This document shows, one piece after another, positions 11,736 to 23,422 of a stretch of DNA of 64,000 nt. Under the pieces are notes generated by a model. The model ran no database searches and had not been told where the DNA came from. It saw nothing but the letters and a program-made list of their open reading frames with translations. Source of the DNA: Heloderma charlesbogerti (taxonomy: Eukaryota; Chordata; Lepidosauria; Squamata; Helodermatidae); contig JANEZZ010001959.1 of the NCBI GenBank assembly GCA_026122225.1, positions 62,001-126,000 on the forward strand, given 5' to 3'. The stretch's first letter is position 1; each line of letters starts with the position of its first letter. The position numbers were made by a program, and so were the translations under genes.

Positions 11736-12275
11736 TTGGACTCCCAGCTGTCCATGGAAGCTCAGGTGTCAGCTGTGAGCCCCACAGCGCTGTACCAACT
11801 CCATCTGATACGGTGGCTGCACCCCTTCCTTCCCGACCATATGCTCCCATTGGTAGTACATGCCCTGGTCTCCTCTCGTTTAGACTACTGTAATGTGCTC
11901 TACATCGGGTTACCCTTGAAGACGGTTCAGAAGCTGCAGCTGGTACAGAACGCGGCGGCTCGCCTGATTGCAGGCAGCCGCCGGCGAGATCACATCACTC
12001 CAATGCTGAAGGATTTGCCAGTTGATTTCTGGGCCAAATTCAAGGTGTTGGTTTTGACCTTTAAAACCCTATATGGTTCCGGCCCAGCCTATCTTAAGGA
12101 GCGCCTCCAGCAACACCAGACAGGCCGCTTAACAAGATCAGCCTCAGATGGCCTTCTGTCTGTCCCATCAGCCAGGACAGCTAGGCTGGTGAGGACGAGG
12201 GAGAGGGCCTTTTCTGTGGTGGCCCCCACTCTGTGGAACTCCCTCCCTAGGGAACTCCGTCATCCCCCTCTTTAA
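11736..12275 (+). pseudogene. L2 ORF2 C-terminal part
   Basis: Continuation of the same LINE protein after the premature stop. Recognised L2 landmarks in order are HALVSSRLDYCNVLYIGLPL, KLQLVQNAAARLIAGS, KVLVLTFKTLYGSGPAYL and RAFSVVAPTLWNSLPRELR. The HWLPV motif usual before the KVLVLTFK block has been eroded by a 9-bp deletion. The frame then runs out at a TAA. A serine-to-tryptophan-rich C-terminal tail can be seen in another frame just downstream, so a 1-base shift lies near 12262. Confidence 0.8.
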
Positions 12276-12460
12276 TGAGCTTCCGCCGTGCATTAAAAAC
12301 GTGGTTGTTCAGGCAGGCATTTGGGGTGGGTTAGGGTATTTTTTTATGATGTTTATAATGTAGAATTTTATTGTTTTAACTGTTTTGTTGTTGTGGCTGG
12401 GTGACCAGCCAGATGGGCGATTAAATAAATAAGTAAGTAAGTAAATAAATAAGAAAGATA

Positions 12461-13394
12461 TCGGACAGAGTTGGAATCTGGGTTTGTTGAAGGGGTTATT
12501 CTTGGGTTAAGTATTTCTGTTAGGTAGTCCATTGTTTCAAATTGAGAGACAGTCTGTAACCTAGGAGAGACTTACTACTCAAGGCCTGTGAACAATCATC
12601 TTCCAAGATGAGCTGTAAACTCCTGATGATGTTCTGGAGAGGTTTTAGCTGAGAGCTGAAAATGATGACAATCGGCTTTCTGTTACTTTTTCTTGCTGGG
12701 CCTCTCCTGTATAGGAGGTGAATCCTGGGTAATCATCTGATTTTGTTTATCTGTCTTTTCACTGCCCCAGGTTAATACTCTAGTTTTATGTATACCTGAT
12801 GGAAATCCTGCAGTTTTAAAAATCTCTGTTACAAGGAGTGGAGCAAATGCAGTTATGTCATAGAGCTTGGCTGTAGGGCAATGGATGCCATTGCATGCTC
12901 TAGATGGTTGCAGGAAGTGTGTACGTATGTTTGAAATCATTGAAGGCCTGGTGGATGTTCTCATTTTTGGCCTGAATATGATAATAGGGCACTCTTAGTC
13001 CACTCTAGTATTTCAGCCAACAGGAAGGGGCATGAAAAAATGTTTTTGTGAAACACGTAGACTGTGAGATAGTCACCATTGTGCACTGCTCAGTGATGTG
13101 ATGAAAGTAATCTTTCAGTCAGATGGTGAAACTAAGGTTCCAGGTCACTACAGCACTACAGGTCGCTTTATGAAGATACAGAAGGAGGCAGAAAGCGAGT
13201 CCCTGAGATAGGCAGTCCTCTGTTACTGGATAGATTGAAGCCACAAGACTGTTGTTTTTCTGCAGCGGACTAATGTGGCTACTAAATGTTGTTTCTGAAC
13301 TTACAGACCAGCATCTAAAGAAGGGTTATGGACAAATAGGAGAGACACACTTTTGCAGCCAGAACTTTGCTTGCTGTATTTTTTGCTGAGAAGA
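12461..13394. other. No gene recognised
   Basis: Spacer of mixed composition; the open frame at 12683-12964 (minus) has no recognisable domain. Confidence 0.5.
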
Positions 13395-14660
13395 GACAAG
13401 CCATTTTTCAAACTGCAAAAGGCGGCTTACAAGATAAAAAACTATAATAAAAACCATCATAATTAAAAAGAGGGAGAGACTACCACATAAGCACATCCAT
13501 TTATAAGATAGGGAGATTATAATTGACAACTCAGCAAGCCAAAGCCCTGCAAAAAAGTAATGACTTTTCGCTGTGGTAGAAGGCCACTAAAAGAGGCTTC
13601 TCTTGGTAGACAATTCCAGAGGTGCAGCTGCATAAAAGGTCCTCTCCTGCATCCTAACCAAATACAATCCAGAAGTTGGTGGGACACGGAGAAGAATCTC
13701 TGTAGATCTTAATTGGTGTGTAGGTTAATATGAAAGAAAGCTTCTTACATATCCTGCTCCCAAGCTTTGTAGGGCTTTTAAGGTCATAAACAGCACTTCA
13801 AATTGTACCAGGACACAGACTGGAGGCCAATAAATAATATACTCCCAGTACCTAGCTCCAGTCAACACTCTGGCTGCAGCATTTTGGAACTAACTGATGT
13901 TTTTGGACTGTTTTCAGCCCAACATAGAACATTTTTCAGTAATGTAATCATTATGTAACTAAAGTACGTGTGACTATGGTCAGATCCCCAGATTCAGGAA
14001 AAGGGTGTAGCTACTACACCAAGCTAACTTGGGCAAAGACACTTCTGTCTGTCATCCAGCCATCCAGGGTCAGAGCTCAATCCAGGGGTATTCCCAGTCC
14101 TAGGTTTTCAAGGAGGGATAGCAACTTAAACTCCTATCTCCAGGTCAACAGTCTACTGAGTAGGAGCATCTCTGCCTTGTTTGGATTAAAATTTGTTTGC
14201 CCCATCCAGTTCATTGCCAATCTGGTTGAGCACTTTGGCAGCCTCCCTGAAATTACTGAAAAGGAGAAATAGAGATGGGACCATCTGTATGTTGATGACA
14301 CCATACTCAAAATTCCCAGCTGACCTATCCTAGTAGATTCACATAGATGTTAAGCAGCAATGGAAAGAGGTTGGGAGCAGGGTAGGCAATGCCCCACCCA
14401 GTACCACCTTCTGGAAAGGTCTCCCAGGAAGGACTGAAGCCAGCATAAAACAATTGACCATCATGCCCATCCCAGCCAGTCAAGACATGGTTAATGATAT
14501 GAAAACCTCTGAGAGGTCCAGCAGAATTGACAGGGATGAACCCCCCCCCCATCTAGTTCTCAGCATATATTGTCTACCAGGATGACCAGGCATCTCTCAG
14601 TGCTATAATCAGTTGAAATGGATATAGGGAACCAGTTTTAGACATGAACATCTGGATTTG
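13395..14660 (-). mobile_element. Old L2 LINE copy, minus strand
   Basis: Read on the minus strand, it carries the L2 RT and C-terminal region with many stops. The L2 tail (gcaaaaggcggcttacaag near 13420) lies at the left. Going right there follow the inverse of the AFSVVAP/LWNSLP region near 13600, the LVQN region near 13880 and the tract before YADD near 14260. The order matches the L2 copies at 32.2 and 52.5 kb. No continuous frame survives. The open frame at 13970-14272 is an antisense shadow. Confidence 0.65.
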
Positions 14661-17600
14661 AGAAGCCACCACATGCACAAGCTTTTATTTTTGGCAGTGG
14701 GGACTGCCATGAAGAAAAGAGCAAGCAAAGCTCCATCGGTGTTTGATTTTTCTCTCTTGTGCATACATGTATCTTCTTAGGAACAAAGTTATAGGAATTC
14801 TTACTCTAAAGTGCAGTCTTATACAGAGTTAAATAAGGCACATAAGTTTGTCATGCCCATCCCATGCCTAGATCATCTTGTTTCTGCATGTGCAGCTTTC
14901 CCATGACAATTTTTCCCATAGTGTGACCTGAGTTTAGGCTGTGAGGTCAGAGCAACCAGTGAAGCCTGCAGGAGGAAGTTCACTCACCTTCGATTATCAA
15001 AGACAGGATGGCATCCTCTTCTCATTTCATTGGTTAAGGCCTGTTGCACTTTGTACTGCCTGGGATCTTTGCTATAGGTTGTGGCTTCCTCCGTCATTTC
15101 TTTAAGGTCTCCCTCCTAGGATCTGAACCAATCTGTATGTCATAAGTGACAAGTTGTTGGACCCTGATTTTATAAATGTCTTTCAGTATCCATTTACAGT
15201 GGTAAGTTAATGCAGTGTGTCTCCTGCTCTTTCCAGATTGCTTCACACATGCCATGTTACCTGTATAATTTCTCTGTTGGGAGGAAAAAGATATGTGCAC
15301 TCATGTGTAAAGAATGTGTGACTGGTCATTTTGCTGTAGTTATACATGTTGAGAAGCTGATTTTGCATTGGTTCCCCAACACGTTTAATTGCAGAAAAAT
15401 AGTACAAAGCAAAAGCAAGGAGCAACCCGGTGAACCTGAATACAAGTGGGACCCCAGAATGTTTCACTTACCATTCCAGTGCCCCAATGCAGTTATATAA
15501 TAGCTTTAATGCAGTCTAAATATTTTGTATGTATGCTTCTGATTGATACCTCCTTGATGGGAGGCTGACCAATAATCCACTACTGGTTATTGGACTGGCA
15601 ACCTGTTGAGAAGATAATAGGAACATATGCATAAAATATTTGGACTTCATTAAAACTATTATATAATTGCACATGGACATGTAGCATTTAGTTGAAATTG
15701 TAGATGAACCTTTCTGTTGCTTCAGTGCAGCAAAACCAACCAACTCAGAAGTATTCATCTTTTTCTACATGAATATATATGTCAGTGTAGAAAAAAGTGG
15801 GCCTCATGGAGAGAGAAGCCTGGACAAACAAAACATACATGAAACTCCTCCCAGGTATTTTAGTGGCTGGGTTTGCAGAGAATGGTAAAGGATGCTGGAC
15901 AATCCTGGCTTACCATGAATGAGCTATATGCTGGTGCATTTCCTCTCGCTTGGCTCTGCCTGCTAGCATGACTGTCTAAACCAGGCATGGGCAATGTGTG
16001 GTCTGTTTCATGAATCATTTAAACCTGAGATACTGGCATTTTTATCCATTTACATGCCAGGATTCATAAGCTAAGAACAAACTCTGATTTATGATCCTGG
16101 AATGGAAGCAACAAACCAGGATCCCAGGTTTGGGCAATACCCTAAATGAACCATTTCTGATTCAGTTGTTTAGCCTATTGCACTAGCTGGAGGAGCTAAA
16201 TGGGACTGAATGGGCTGTAGATGCCAGCATTCTCCAAAATTCTAGCTCATTGTTCTGTGCATGCACAGCCAATGTGTTGTGCTGTTTCTGCTATAAAGCT
16301 AGCAAGCATTGTGCTATAAGCTAGTGTTTAGAAGAGGGTATTTGCTGTTCAGTGAGCCCATTGCTTGAGAACTTAACCCAGTGTAGCTGCTCTAATGCTG
16401 AAACTACTGAACAAGTGTAATTGAAGATACATAAGTGCTACCTGAATTATGCTCCCCAAAAGTGAAACATCTGTTTCTGAGAAAAATGTGTTAATGGAAC
16501 AATGTGATGAACAAATGTTTATGTAAAATTGCAGATTATAGAATTTAATTTGACAGCAGAATTTGATTTTACATAGCACACAGATCTTAAACAGTACTAT
16601 TTTTATATCTGTATATTGAATTGGTTTATTTTTAAAATATATGGACTGATGAGCTTTCTGTTTGTAAACCCCCCCCCCCAAAAAAAACCTGTTAGGTACA
16701 CAAAGTAAAATTGATTTTTATTTGCAATTACTTCTTTCAATTAACTGAAAGTAGCAGTTGTGAGTGCAGACCTTAGCTTAAGCATAACATTTTCTGCAAA
16801 GCCTGATACCCTGTCAGAGGAAGTATGTTGACTTTATATGTTTAACTACCTGGTACTTCTTCCTGGGGTTTCCTTTAAGCTGACTTTCTCCTTTATGTAA
16901 TGAAATAAAAATATTACTAATCTGATTATACTGTTATATCATTAGCTTTAATATTAGGTATAACAAAATGAAGAATGGCCATCATTTTGGTTAAATGTTA
17001 GCACTGCAGCTTAAATGCTTGAGATAAGAGGAATTGTAAATTAAATGTGATTACTTTTCTGTCATAGGCTTTTTCAGACCAAGCTCATATTAGTTAAATA
17101 ATGCTAGTGGTACTAGGTTTTTGTTATATTTTTAAAATATATCTGTGAAACCAATTTAAACCTTGACTATAAGAATAAAAGGAGAAAAATCTAGATAAAA
17201 CTTGAGGTTGCTAGTCTGAAAAAAGAAAAGCTTTGCCTGATATTTCTTTCTGAAATTTAAGTTAGTTTAATTTAAGTTAAACTTAATTTAAGTTAGGCAT
17301 CATTTGGCTAACATCACCTTGAATTTCCATCTGCATTGCCCTGATGTTCTTAAGCATCTTTCATGTACCTACTGCTCTGGGCTATTTTCACTTAGCAAAT
17401 ATGGAAGCTGTGACTATCTTAAACTGTAGATGATATGAATAACAATTGTTTGAAGATCTTACCTTCTATCTCCCTGGATAACCTACCGTCTGCGAAGGAT
17501 AAATAAGTGGCAGATAGCTTTTGTTGTCCCTTATCCGAGCTGTACACTTGTAAGGAAGAGCAGGGATAATCACCTAAATCTAATTATGGGTTAAAAGAGG

Positions 17601-18069
17601 CCATGACTGTGATGTGGCCGTGAGACACCTTACTGTATCAATCCTGTTTGCATTAGAAAAATAAGGTTGTCATATTGATTATTCAAATTAGCTTGTATTG
17701 GCCATGGCTCAGTGGCTTATATCACAGCTGAAGCACTTGAAGAGCCCAGCTTTTCAGAGAAGACCTATGCCTATAGCATATATTATTTGCTATCTTGTTG
17801 GCTAATATAGGGGTTTAAAAACTAAGAGTGAGAGAGTTTTTATCTCAAGAATTAAAGGTTTAGTGGACCATTTGAAACTGCTAATATGCAGTTTTAATAA
17901 CCAAAAAAAGTTTGCCAAAAGAAGGCTAACAAAAAATAAGCACTGCAGTTAATAGTTCTTAAATGATTCTGCACTAATTGTGTAGTTCAAAGTCAGCTCT
18001 TTACAAAAGAATAAATAATAATTAAATGCATGTATAAATTTGGGGAAGAAAGGATCTTAACAGCTTTGT
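14661..18069. other. No gene recognised
   Basis: AT-rich DNA with short domain-free frames (15210-15500 plus, 16373-16681 minus) and a C/A homopolymer junction at 16668-16686. I see no repeat family here. Confidence 0.5.
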
Positions 18070-18325
18070 GAGAGCTGTTGTGGCCTGCTGGCTGAAAGAC
18101 TGAGTTAAGAATCTTCATGTCCGTGCTTTGAATCATGCCTTTGCCATGCACTCACTAGGTGGCCTTAGGCAAGCTGCTATCTTTGAGCCTCAGTCCCCAT
18201 CTGCAATATGGGGATAAGAATACTGACCTGCTGTACAGGGTTGTTGTAAAGATACAACACAATCATGTATATTAAATACTTTCAGTATTCTAAAGCACTA
18301 TATAAATGCAAAGTATTTTTATTAT
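18070..18325 (+). mobile_element. MIR-like CORE-SINE
   Basis: The order of blocks is that of a MIR element: a degraded tRNA-like head (tggcctgctggctgaaagac, then gctttgaatcat as a decayed B box), a core with ctaggtggccttaggcaagc, gagcctcagtccccatctgc and atatggggataagaatactg, then gggttgttgtaaag and a tail with ctatataaatgcaaag. It is close to full length (~255 bp). MIR is an ancient amniote family, so this is probably the oldest recognisable insertion in the window. Confidence 0.8.
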
Positions 18326-18924
18326 CAAGCTCTTACCTGTTAATATTTTATTGAGACCAAGCTATTCAGAAAGCTGTTATATATCCTTTCTAGTAAGGCT
18401 GGTCAAGGTGATTCAATATAATATGTATGGCCCCATGTAGAATAGGTATGAGATATTTTTTTTAAAATAAAACATCAAGACTTCTAGAAGTGCTTAAAGG
18501 CTATTCTGAATTTTCTGTCTGTGTGATTACTGCTGGAGGGACTCGGGCCATGAGTAATTTAACCTGGACTTAAAGGGTTAATATCTACCTGAGTCAGGTG
18601 GGAGGGATCTCTGGGAGATCATATTGCCTTTTTCCTTGTCTCCTCCTCCTACTCTTTATTCTCTTTTCCTACTTCCTCCTGCAAGGGATGCTGACCATAA
18701 GGCTGACCCCAGCCAACTTACCTCTAGATGTAGGCTTGTTATATCCCCAGTAAAGTCTGTTCCTAACCCACCACTCGAGTGTGTTTTGTCTACATCTGTG
18801 GCTACTATCATGGGGCTGATTCGGACTTTAACTCCAGAGCAACTCTTGTTCAAGGTTAATTGTTTTAATCCCTTAGAAATACAACTCCCACCTTTTCCTA
18901 AAGCGGAGAGGGACACATTGCACA
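18326..18924. other. No gene recognised; possible old retroelement remnant
   Basis: The open frame 18624-18977 has no recognisable domain. The segment around 18740-18800 (ccccagtaaagtctgttcct and gtgtgttttgtctacatct) looks somewhat like the end of a retroviral-type LTR, but no boundary or primer site is visible. Confidence 0.25.
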
Positions 18925-18976
18925 AAACTCCTATTTTTAGAACTCCTATTTTTAATAGAACTCCTATTTTTAATTA
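18925..18976. repeat. Three tandem copies of a 16-18-bp unit
   Basis: The unit aactcctatttttaatag, with small length changes, is repeated three times. A minisatellite-like local duplication with no inferred function. Confidence 0.75.
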
Positions 18977-19028
18977 GAATGATAGTCCCTAGAAATATGA
19001 TTGCTTAAAATTAGATTAACTAGTAGAT

Positions 19029-19420
19029 CAGGTGTGGGGAATCCATTTCAGCCTCAGGGTTGTATTTCCTTGTTGATAACCTTCTGGGGGCTATATGCCA
19101 GTCATGGGTGGAAATGACATTTCTGCCAAAATTGGGTGGGCCAGAATCAAAAGTGGGCAGAGTTTAAGAGTGGATGTGTAAAAAGGAAACCTTGATTGAC
19201 TTTCTCCCTCTCTCTCTCTTTCTCTCTCTCTCTTTCTCTCTCTCTCTCTTTCTCTCTCTCTGCGCGATCTCATCTCTCTCTCTGTAATTCAGAGGGGAAG
19301 GTGAAGGAAGGGTGAAATGGCGCATGCGGTGAATTTCCTCAGTCTTAATCTGCACCAATCACAGGAGAACCATTTTGGCAGAAAGTGTCTGTGGGCACTT
19401 ACAAAGCAATGGGTGTTTTG
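19029..19420. mobile_element. hAT-like MITE fragment with embedded CT microsatellite
   Basis: It begins caggtgtggggaatcc, the same end as the element at 45735, and then follows the same internal order (ggggctatatgccagtcatg, then gtgggcagagtttaagagtgg). A pure CT/CTTT tract occupies 19204-19261 inside it. I could not find the right inverted repeat, so the end is approximate. The arginine/glutamate-rich frames on the minus strand are translations of the microsatellite. Confidence 0.5.
19204..19261. repeat. CT-rich microsatellite
   Basis: Dinucleotide CT with interspersed CTTT. It produces the spurious RERER frames on the minus strand at 19091-19358. Confidence 0.9.
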
Positions 19421-21160
19421 CTGGATATTCAAGTATTTCCTAATTTGGTTTCCTTCAGAGAAACCAGCCCTCTCAAGGAAGAAAAGGTGTTCACACAAAA
19501 TACTAAACAGCCCTGCTTCAAATCAGCATCCTCTTTTGTTTTTCTGTGAGAGGAAATCAACTTCGAAAAGGTGAAGAAAAACCTGCTCAGCCAGTGGACT
19601 TCCAGGAGCTCAGTTCTCACCGAATGTTAATGGACCTGGCTGAAGCAACTTTCTCCAAGGTCAGGGATCCAGAGGGAATGAGTGGAGAGGTAATCTCTTT
19701 CTGTCTGTCTCGCTGTCTCACAACCATGTCTTTCTTTGAGTGGAGGCACACTACTTATTTCCCTTTCTTCATCATCCATCCTTCAGTTTTTTTAATCACA
19801 GCATTTGGCACTGGAAACAGTCTGTGACTAAATTTTCCCACTCTCTTTCCGGCCATTCATTCTTTCCCTTCCCCCAGCAAGTGCTCATTCTTTGATTTAT
19901 GTCTGAGTTAGAGGATTTGGGTAAAAGTAAGCTGGCAAATGAGAAAGCCATGGTGAAACTGGGAAGGGGGAGAAGGGAGGAACCACCAAGAGGAGGAATG
20001 ATTAATTAGCCCAGAACTTGCTCCTGGAAAGGGAAGGCATGAAGAACTTCAGAAGGAACAGAAGGCAGGCGGCTTGTATGATCATGCACCAGGGCCAAGG
20101 AAAGGGGCTGATCTGGCCCAGGGGACTGACAGTTCCCTGCCCCTGTGGTAGACATATATCCTTCTGTTTGCAGTGGCATAGTGTTAAATTAAAGTTATTT
20201 CAATCCACCAGTTGCTATCTTTACCAATTCTTGCTTGCAGGTGGAAGGAGTGGCCTCTCCCCAAATAAAAGCAGTAGGTATGGTAATTCAAAGCATATAA
20301 CAGAAAAAGCATTTGTATAAGCATAGTGTAGATCACTTTGATTTCATCACACAGACAAAAATCTAAGAACCTCTGTTGGAAGAAATGGTGTTACTGCTAT
20401 GCTCAGATCACCTGGGATTGGATGTGAAATGTCTGACTCGGAGGCTAGGCACAGGAACATTTATCAGGATTTCTCTGCTGGCTAAGGGCTGCAACTGTAG
20501 CTACCAGTGTTACACCAGCATTGCACAGCACCATACCAGACAGGAAATAGGTTGTAGAGAGCAGGATGTGAGCATGGGGTATTGTTTGGAAATCTGTATA
20601 GTATCCTTAAAGGGCTGTTAACTCTTCTTTGATTCTGTGTATGCAGAATTCAGTGCCTGATGGAGAATCTGGGAAATGGAAGAGAATCCAGAAAATTCTC
20701 CACTTTTAATATTAAAACACCCACATAAATACATTTCTAGCTTTTGTGGTTGGAGACAGAGAGATAATAGATATACTGTTGTTCATGATCTTCACTCACA
20801 TTCCACTACTGTATCCTGGAAGTGGCCCGTAGGGAAAGAGGATGGAAGGAAGTGATTTCTAGTCCAAACTTAGTTCCAGGAAGACCTCTGAGCAACTGTC
20901 CTGCTCTGGTGCCTGATTTCTGATGGTCATTGGATAAGAAATGTTCTAAAGGTGGCCACCATTCATCTACCCTGTTCCTTCCTCCACTGGCAGGTTGCAA
21001 ATATACCTACTTCTTAATATCCTTACTATACCTACTCCTAATTAAATTGGTAGTGGAAGAGGCTGATGGTGAGACATGCAGTAGCCTCTTTGCCCTACAG
21101 AGGACATTTGTTTGCCAAAAGGTCTGAGAAGTCTCACATGTCCTATGTTTGAGAGCCTAG
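19421..21160. other. No gene recognised
   Basis: Several short frames (19546-19827, 20018-20320, 20376-20621, all plus) show no domain, no transmembrane pattern and no convincing splice context. Confidence 0.5.
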
Positions 21161-21310
21161 TTATTTATTTATTTATTTATTCATTTCATTTCTATACCGC
21201 CCAATAGCCGAAGCTCTCTGGGCGGTTCACAAAAATTAAAACCAAACAACACAAAAACAATTTAAAATATATAGAACATTAAAACCACAAAAAAAAAGCT
21301 AAAAGTTAGT
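21161..21310 (-). mobile_element. L2-type LINE 3' terminus
   Basis: A ttatttatttatttatttat tail is followed by ctataccgcccaatagccg, aagctctctgggcgg and an A-rich stretch. On the minus strand this is a LINE 3' UTR with its tandem tail. An almost identical piece is inserted at 35288-35430. Confidence 0.65.
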
Positions 21311-22280
21311 TAAAAAGCTAACTAGAACTACACTTGCCTGGGTGAAAGGAAACTTTTGGATCATACCACATGCAGAACGTGTTTCATCCAATGTTTCAAA
21401 TGCATTTAAAGACATATTGAACAAGATATGAATTTGTTGGCAAATCTTGAAATCCTGAGGGAATTTTTTCTAAGCCACATCAAAGGAACATAAAGCAAAC
21501 ATTGCAAGACCATAACAAAAAATACCAGAAATGATATATAAAATTAAACTTGTACTTCATAATCAGGAGTTGCAGGGAATTCATGAAGAAACAATTGAAG
21601 GCATGCATTAGGTGCAGAAAAAGAAGAAAAATGTTGGCATATCATTATAATGTATCTGTCATATTAGTATGAAATGAATATTTTATTTTAGCTTTCATAA
21701 TAAATATTTATATTGATACAATTCAAAAACTAGGTAGCTTCTTTTGAATGTGTGTATTCCTTGGCTATAAGAATCTATTTAATGATGAGGGAAAGACATA
21801 CTCATATTTAGCAGCACCCCTATCTCTACATGCTGTATATTATTAAGAAACTTAGTTTGGAAGCATTTTTCTAAGAAATAAATTCTGTAATATGGTAGGA
21901 TAAGGGGATTATAGTTTCTTTCTGTCTCACCTGTTCTGTAGAAGCAAGGAGGCAAAGAAAAACTACAATATCCATAATATCCTGTGTTCCACACAACACT
22001 GATGTGAACTTCTGCTTTTTTCCCCAAGTATTGGATGCAGTTCTCACTGTAGCATTCATATCGAGATGATGAGTGCTTGCTTCAGTACCATATACCCCTG
22101 AATTAGATATCTGAAAAGCAAAAGCTTTTAGGGGAACACCTGGGAAAATCTGAGTTCTAGTCCCAGTTAACTCTTAGAAATGATACAGTTGCCACTTGTG
22201 TCCGAACTCTGATCAAAATACTAAATCAGCACTCTCTCATACTCACTGATCTCTGAAAAGGTTGGTATTTGCTTCAGTGT
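21311..22280. other. No gene recognised
   Basis: AT-rich spacer; the overlapping minus-strand frames at 21779-22059 have no recognisable domain. Confidence 0.5.
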
Positions 22281-22607
22281 TTGATATATGTTATGAACCT
22301 TGTGTGGCGCAGAGTGGTAGGCAGCAGTATTGCAACCGAAACTCTCTCCACGACCTGAGTTCGATCCCAGTGGAAGCTGGGTCTCGGGTAGCCGGCTCAG
22401 GTCGACTCAGCCTTCCATCCTTCCGAGGTCGGTAAAATGAGTACCCAGCTTGCTGGGGGAAAGGTAGTCACGACTGGGGAAGGCAATGGCAAACCACCCC
22501 ACTATAGTCTGCCATGAAAACGCCAGTGAAAGCGCGTCCCTCTAGGAGTCAGCAATGACTCGGTGCTTACACAGGAGGAACCTTTCCTTTTTCCTTGATA
22601 TATGTTA
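22281..22607 (+). mobile_element. Sauria-type SINE with 13-bp target duplication
   Basis: The element (22294-22594) has a tRNA-like head with A box gtgtggcgcagagtggtag and B box gagttcgatccc. A body follows with ccttccatccttccgaggtc and ggtaaaatgagtacccagc. The tail is BovB-like (ggcaatggcaaaccaccc, ctctaggagtcagcaatgac) and ends in cctttcctttttcc. The 13-mer ttgatatatgtta lies directly on both sides, which is direct evidence of LINE-mediated insertion. SINEs of this type are known from squamates and share their 3' end with the BovB LINE, which is present at 27.4 kb. Confidence 0.88.
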
Positions 22608-22898
22608 CCAGCTTTGTTCCCTCCACTAGAGAAGTAGACCTATTCTTTGTTATAAAAAGAATGTTTTTTAAGTTGGGTTTTTTACTGGATTCATTCAAGT
22701 TTTTATTGCTTCAACTATCAGGGCATTTTATATTTTAAAATTATTTTTATTTCTTCATTGTGATCTCTGTGCATCACCCATATGGGTAGGGATGGATGGG
22801 CACCCCCCCGGTCTGGGTTCTCCGGGTACCCAGAAAGCCCCTGCCCATGCTTGCACACCCCCAGACCCGCGCTTCACCCCCCCGCTCTTTGAGCCACC
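22608..22898. other. Spacer, becoming GC-rich before the solo LTR
   Basis: AT-rich to about 22780, then GC-rich with C runs. The GC-rich part and the DNA right of the LTR (23570-23660) show partial inverse similarity (agcccctgcccatgcttgc against gtgtgggcaggggct), so the LTR may have inserted into a palindromic element. Confidence 0.35.
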
Positions 22899-23163
22899 TG
22901 TCAGGGTGGACACTGAGCCTGTAGAATCCCAGAGTAGTTCTGATTCTGAGGAAGAGCAGCCGCTCCTGGGAGAGGAGCGTGCTCATCCTTCCCAAGGCCA
23001 ACAGCTGACAGAGATTCCTCCCACCGGCATTCCTAGCATAGGTAGCAGTTCCGGGAGTGAGAGAGCGTGGGAAGTAGACTTGCTGGACGCGCGACGCCAA
23101 CGCAGGGAGCAGCGCCAAATGGAGGGCGTGGAAAGGAGGCATAGTGCCTGGTTGGCACACTAA
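22792..23163 (+). other. Open frame crossing the LTR boundary, probably not a gene
   Basis: This 123-codon frame is proline-rich at the start and acidic/serine-rich later (QSSSDSEEEQPLL), with a basic RRQRREQRQ stretch. It begins in flanking DNA and crosses into the LTR at 22899, so it is unlikely to be a natural protein. The LTR part may reflect a conserved reading frame of that LTR family. Confidence 0.5.
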
Positions 23164-23417
23164 CAACGGTTGAGCCCAGAGGATCCAAGAGAAAAGGGGA
23201 GGGACTCTCCCTAGCTCATAAGTTCAGGGTCTGCCAGTGATTCTCCTTCAAACTGTTCCAACTTAGGGCATAGGTACTCTGCTGCTCATATCTAGTTGCT
23301 AATGGTAGAGTTGTTAAGTTATAAAAGAGGAATAAAGCTTTGAAAAGAATCCCTTTGTCTGTGTCTGGACCTGGCTACTGGATTAGACTGAGAGAGGCCT
23401 CCAAGGAGCCCTTGACA
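22899..23417 (+). mobile_element. Solo LTR with perfect 5-bp target duplication
   Basis: The segment starts TGTCAGGG and ends CCTTGACA, so it has TG...CA ends inside a short inverted repeat (TGTCA/TGACA). The pentamer ccacc lies immediately on both sides (22894-22898 and 23418-23422). Inside are a TATA-like tataaaa at 23320 and a polyadenylation signal aataaa at 23331, as expected for an LTR promoter and R region in plus orientation. There is no internal domain, so it is probably the product of LTR-LTR recombination. Gypsy-type or retroviral origin cannot be decided without a search. Confidence 0.8.
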
Positions 23418-23422
23418 CCACC

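Larger units (their letters stand above)
11041..12460 (+). mobile_element. L2 LINE, 5'-truncated copy 1
   Basis: A roughly 1.4-kb L2-clade LINE copy that starts inside the RT domain and runs to a complete 3' UTR with a taaataaataagtaag tail. It is very similar to the copy at 25.15-26.5 kb throughout. Differences include a 21-bp deletion just after the YADD codons near 11528, a 9-bp loss near 12018 and a TAG at 11712. The 3' UTR holds the gggtgaccagccagatgggcg segment shared with other L2 tails here. The 5' junction lies between about 11041 and 11070. Confidence 0.85.

Noticed and set aside
19091..19358. Arginine/glutamate-rich minus frames
   Set aside because: They are translations of the CT microsatellite at 19204-19261.
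22294..22594. Possible tRNA gene (A and B boxes present)
   Set aside because: It is a SINE with a body, a BovB-like tail and target duplications; no cloverleaf is closed.
22792..23163. Proline/serine-rich 123-codon frame as a protein gene
   Set aside because: It crosses the exact left boundary of the solo LTR, so it joins flank and LTR and is not a natural gene.
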